A DNA stretch of 64,000 bases, taken from Caldilineaceae bacterium. GTDB taxonomy: Bacteria; Chloroflexota; Anaerolineae; Caldilineales; Caldilineaceae. The notes under the pieces were generated by a model, which did not search any database, was not told the origin of the DNA, and was given only the letters and a program-made list of their open reading frames with translations. Position numbers and translations under genes: made by a program. The stretch lies in the NCBI GenBank assembly GCA_026645575.1, contig JAPKMW010000041.1:24291-88290 (forward strand), read 5' to 3'. Below, piece after piece: positions 60,698 through 64,000 of this stretch (positions within the stretch are counted from its first letter, which is position 1; each line of letters begins with the position of its first letter).

Positions 60698-63355
60698 CTA
60701 CGTAGCCGTGACGGGCGATCCGACCAGAATCGTCGCCCATGCTTCTGTGAGCGCCATCTGCTGCCCGGCGGCGAATGCTTCGGCAAAGGCCGCCGGTTCC
60801 AACGCGATGCGGATCGCTGCGGCACAGGTATCAATCGCCGACCGCATAGGGGTTTTGCCAGCGTAGCCAATCCGTTTGGCAATCTGCTCCGCCAGCCCCA
60901 AACGGGTGGCTGCGAGCAAATAACTTTCTTGTTGCGCCGCCAGCCGGGCCGCGACAAAGAGAAAATCGGCAAATTCAATCGTGAGCCAGCGCAAGCTAGT
61001 TTGATGGTTGATACTTTGGGTCAAGTGGGTTTGTGCCAGCGTGAGATCACCTTCGGCGAGGGCGATCTCGGCGCAATAGCCATGAACACGCCCCACATAT
61101 TCGTCATTGCCCACGCCCTGGCAAAGGCGCAGCGCTTCCTGGAGATGCTGATAGGCAGCAGTGGTATTGCCGCCATGAAAGGTCGCAATCGCCAGGCGGG
61201 GCAGCCAATCACAAAGCCCCATCCGGTTGTTGACCGCGACGGCAATATCGACCGCCGCTTGGAAAAAGTGTTGCGCTTGGGCAATTTCGCGGCGGATGAG
61301 CGCCAAACGCCCCAAGTTGCCCAGGGCATAGATGATGAAATCACGGTTGCCCAATGTTTGAAGGAGTTGCAAACTGGCGCGTGAGAAGGTTTCCGCCTTG
61401 TCGTATTCACCCACTTCATCGGTCAGGCGAATGGCATGGCGCGCCAACGTCATCGCCCGTAAATTGGCAACATCTGCATAGAAACAGAAGTTACTGTCCA
61501 GATCGTGCGCAACATGCGGCTCGTTGAGCAAGGCCAAACAGGTGTCAAACGCGGCAATGGCCTGCCCTGCATCGGCGGCGATGTTGGCATAAAAGTACCA
61601 AGCCGCCGCCCGCAGCAGTTGCGAAGACGAGCTTTCCCGCAGCGCAATGAGTTCAGCTTGATATGCTTCAATGGCGTGGAAATTACCGAGACCCCGCCAG
61701 AAGCGGTAGAGCGTCACCAGCAGCGCAAACCGTAGATTGGGTTCAAAGTGATGACGATGGGGCAGCAGTTGCTCCAACCAATAGGCGCCTTCGTGCCAGC
61801 GCGCCCCCATGTGCCAGCCATGATTCTGTGCCAGACCCAGCCAGGCGGCCTCGACAAAACGCCCACGGTCGAGCGCCCATTGCCAAGCTGCCGTCAAGTT
61901 GTCGTACGCAAGTTGCAAACGCGCCGACCACTGCGTGCAATCGGCCCTACGCAAATTGTCATCAACCAACCGGGCGAAGTGCAGATAGGTGTTGAAATGG
62001 CGCTCTCGCATCAACTCGATCTCGCCGTTGGCGGTCAGTTGCGCCAGGGCAAATTGTCGCACGGTTTCCAGCAGATAATAGCGCTGTTCGCCCGTGGCGA
62101 GCGTCTCGCTGTACATCATGCTTTTGCCAAGCAGGGCGCGCAACACGGCAATCAGCGAGCGCTCCTGCCGATGCTCCTGCCAATCGCTCACCTGGGCAAT
62201 GGCATTCAGATCAAAGCCGCCGGCAAAGACGCCCATGCAGCAAAAGAGGGTGCGTTCCGCTGCATCGAGCAGATGATAGCTACGTTGGATCGTCGCGTAC
62301 AGGGTGCGCTGCGACGGGGGAAGGTCGTGGGGGCCATCCACCAACAACGCCAGTGGGTGCGTTTGCAGTTCATGGAGAATCTGATCAAGCGAGAGCAGAT
62401 CGCTTTGCGCCGCGCACAGTTCAATCGCCAGGGGTAAGCGATCCAGGCGCTGGCAAATCGTTTTAATGGTGGCGCGCGTATGCACCGTCGTCGTGAAGTT
62501 GGCATCGACCGCCTGGGCGCGCTGGCAGAAGAGTTCTACGGCGGCGGCCAGATCCAGAGGCAACACGTTGTGCCGTTGCTCGGCGCGCAGATGCAGCCGT
62601 TCGCGGCTCGTGACAAGAATGTGCAGGTGCGGACACTCAGCAAGCAACTCCGCAATGATCGGGGCGGCGCCGGTAATCTGTTCCAAATTATCCAACACCA
62701 ACAACAGGGCGCGGCGGCGCAACCATTCGATCAGGCGCGTTTTGGGTGGTTTGGCGCTGAAATCCTCGCCGGCGACGGCGGCGAGAATGGCGTCCACCAT
62801 AAACGCGGCCTCGTTGATGGCAGCCAGGGCGACGAAGATCACCCCATCGACATAATAGGGTTGTAGCCGATGCGCCACGGCCAGCGCCAATGAGGTTTTC
62901 CCTACGCCAGGCGGCCCAATCAGCGTCAACAGCCGACCCTGATGGCCTTGCAAACGATTGCTGATTTGACTGATTTCCGCCTGACGACCGATTAGTTGGG
63001 TTGGCGGATGGCGGAGAAAGGGGCGCGGCTCATTCCGGGTGGTGTCGGTAGGGTGGCTGACGCGCCGGTGCGTGACCAGCGCGGGCGCGCTTTCTCCCCG
63101 CACGGCGGCAGCCTGCTCGATCAGGAGGGCAGCCAATCTATGATCGTCCTGTAAGCCGAGCGCTGGCACAAAGGTCTCGGCAATGGCCCGTAGATTGGGC
63201 AACCGCTGATTCTGTTCCAACTGTCCGACAAGGGAGAGGCTGTACCCGACGGCCGCGGCCAGATCACTTTGGGTCATCCCCGCGCGTTTACGCAGTTGTT
63301 TGAGCAAAGCGCCAAATGACGCGGCTGTCGGCAAGGGTCTCTCAACAGTTAGCAT
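60698..63355 (-). CDS. XRE-STAND-TPR signal-transduction ATPase
   Basis: The 885-residue protein has an N-terminal XRE helix-turn-helix (about 13-70; LRKRAGMTQSDLAAAVGYS). An NB-ARC-like STAND ATPase follows, with Walker A GPPGVGKTS at 147-155, Walker B LLLVLDNLEQ at about 215-225 and ILVTSRERL as sensor. TPR-like helical repeats run from about residue 480 to 860. Such proteins are transcription regulators or conflict-system receptors whose repeats bind a ligand. The ATG at 63355 is preceded by no obvious ribosome site. It stands alone, between an SDR remnant and a sulfotransferase remnant. Confidence 0.85.
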   Translation of the reverse strand: MLTVERPLPTAASFGALLKQLRKRAGMTQSDLAAAVGYSLSLVGQLEQNQRLPNLRAIAETFVPALGLQDDHRLAALLIEQAAAVRGESAPALVTHRRVSHPTDTTRNEPRPFLRHPPTQLIGRQAEISQISNRLQGHQGRLLTLIGPPGVGKTSLALAVAHRLQPYYVDGVIFVALAAINEAAFMVDAILAAVAGEDFSAKPPKTRLIEWLRRRALLLVLDNLEQITGAAPIIAELLAECPHLHILVTSRERLHLRAEQRHNVLPLDLAAAVELFCQRAQAVDANFTTTVHTRATIKTICQRLDRLPLAIELCAAQSDLLSLDQILHELQTHPLALLVDGPHDLPPSQRTLYATIQRSYHLLDAAERTLFCCMGVFAGGFDLNAIAQVSDWQEHRQERSLIAVLRALLGKSMMYSETLATGEQRYYLLETVRQFALAQLTANGEIELMRERHFNTYLHFARLVDDNLRRADCTQWSARLQLAYDNLTAAWQWALDRGRFVEAAWLGLAQNHGWHMGARWHEGAYWLEQLLPHRHHFEPNLRFALLVTLYRFWRGLGNFHAIEAYQAELIALRESSSSQLLRAAAWYFYANIAADAGQAIAAFDTCLALLNEPHVAHDLDSNFCFYADVANLRAMTLARHAIRLTDEVGEYDKAETFSRASLQLLQTLGNRDFIIYALGNLGRLALIRREIAQAQHFFQAAVDIAVAVNNRMGLCDWLPRLAIATFHGGNTTAAYQHLQEALRLCQGVGNDEYVGRVHGYCAEIALAEGDLTLAQTHLTQSINHQTSLRWLTIEFADFLFVAARLAAQQESYLLAATRLGLAEQIAKRIGYAGKTPMRSAIDTCAAAIRIALEPAAFAEAFAAGQQMALTEAWATILVGSPVTAT

Positions 63356-63581
63356 TGACAGGCAACCTCTATACGAACGTTAGCAACGATTCTCTGTAGA
63401 CCGCGATGCAAGTGAAATAGCAACAAGCGACTCCGGACTACGCGACTACACGACTGCGGACTACTGATTCTGTGTGAGTTTTTGTGTGAGTTAAGCGATT
63501 GCTTCCCAGCATAGCATGTGATTAACTGGCAGTCAATCCGAAAACGGAGCAAATTAGGCAACAAGGTTTGGAGGAACATAT

Positions 63582-63932
63582 ATGACCGAACAGCTTCCCC
63601 AGGTGATCCACACCTACCAAAATCACACATTGGACAGTACGCGTTGGCAGCACTATCGACCCCGGCCCGACGATATTGTGATCACCACCGCCTACAAAGC
63701 CGGCACAACCTGGATGCAAGAGCTTGTGCGCCAGTTGCTCTTGATTGACCAGCCTCTCCCCAACACGGAGCAGATGGAACTGGGCGCGGTTTCCTATTGG
63801 CTTGAGAGTCGCTTTGCCCCTATCGAAGAAGTGATTGCGCAATTGGAAGCGCAGCAACATCGCCGCTTTGTCAAGACCCACCTGGCGCTTGATGGTCTGC
63901 CCTTTTATCCACAGGCATTCGTGACAGGATAA
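63582..63932 (+). pseudogene. Truncated sulfotransferase
   Basis: The 116 residues match the N terminus of cytosolic-type sulfotransferases: RPDDIVITTAYKAGTTWMQE is the PAPS-binding P-loop (5'-PSB) region, and RRFVKTHLALD follows with its conserved Lys-Thr-His. The frame stops at TAA right after LPFYPQAFVTG. Functional sulfotransferases continue for about 170 residues with the 3'-phosphate-binding and dimer motifs. Downstream DNA to the window end shows no continuation in any frame I could read, so this is a truncated gene. The ATG at 63582 follows TTGGAGGAAC. Confidence 0.75.
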
Positions 63933-64000
63933 GGGAATTAGACAGGGAAAGGAGCAAGATTTAAGAGGGGAATCTTGACCCGGACGATTTTGATAACACC

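Overview
The window is GC-rich, gene-dense bacterial DNA. It most likely comes from a Chloroflexota lineage of the Anaerolineae/Caldilineae type. This is inferred from the secreted glycosidase with a Thr/Pro linker and a terminal LYLPVV-like motif, the giant multi-GAF kinase, the CHAT/STAND-WD40 pair, the LysM-PA14 protein, and the many long intergenic inverted repeats. No rRNA, tRNA, CRISPR array or complete insertion sequence was seen.

Layout. 1-5.2 kb: end of a MOSC protein, SMP-30 lactonase, an SDR, endonuclease IV (nfo), htpX behind a promoter-hairpin-terminator leader, and a zinc-ribbon protein. 5.2-9.2 kb: an accessory island with two three-gene cassettes (DUF433/PIN-like/small 'EYDF' protein, and PepSY-like/C39 peptidase/'EYDF' protein). 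They share an upstream repeat and a downstream gene and sit either side of an unrecognised two-gene plus-strand unit. 9.3-15.6 kb: a two-gene operon with a clear promoter, encoding a CHAT-SIR2-like protein and a membrane-anchored nSTAND NTPase with 14 WD40 repeats. This is a probable conflict or programmed-death type system. 15.6-35.5 kb: metabolic and housekeeping genes (acyl-CoA synthetase, MFS exporter, rhamnonate-dehydratase-like enolase, Gfo/Idh oxidoreductase, GT39, MetE-like protein, GH44 glycosidase, kduD, PspC, YbaK, acpS, an active/inactive M16 peptidase pair, a flippase-like protein). 35.5-45.1 kb: a SWIM protein behind a second promoter-terminator leader, two small membrane proteins, and a three-gene signalling operon (7xGAF/PAS kinase, membrane receiver, receiver-winged-helix). 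45.3-64 kb: sugar-acid dehydratase, LysM-PA14, MBL RNase-like protein, adenine deaminase, a RelE-like toxin-antitoxin pair, aminotransferase, RluA-family synthase, ADP-ribosylglycohydrolase, DUF3754, methyltransferase, cupin behind an operator, a headless SDR remnant, an XRE-STAND-TPR regulator and a truncated sulfotransferase.

Several genes fit uronate, rhamnonate or other sugar-acid catabolism (lactonase, SDR, RhmD-like, KduD, IlvD/Edd-type dehydratase) alongside polysaccharide hydrolysis. They are scattered rather than in one operon. Intergenic DNA is rich in perfect 15-34 bp inverted repeats. At least five families recur, including a 114-bp MITE-like element present twice in opposite orientation.
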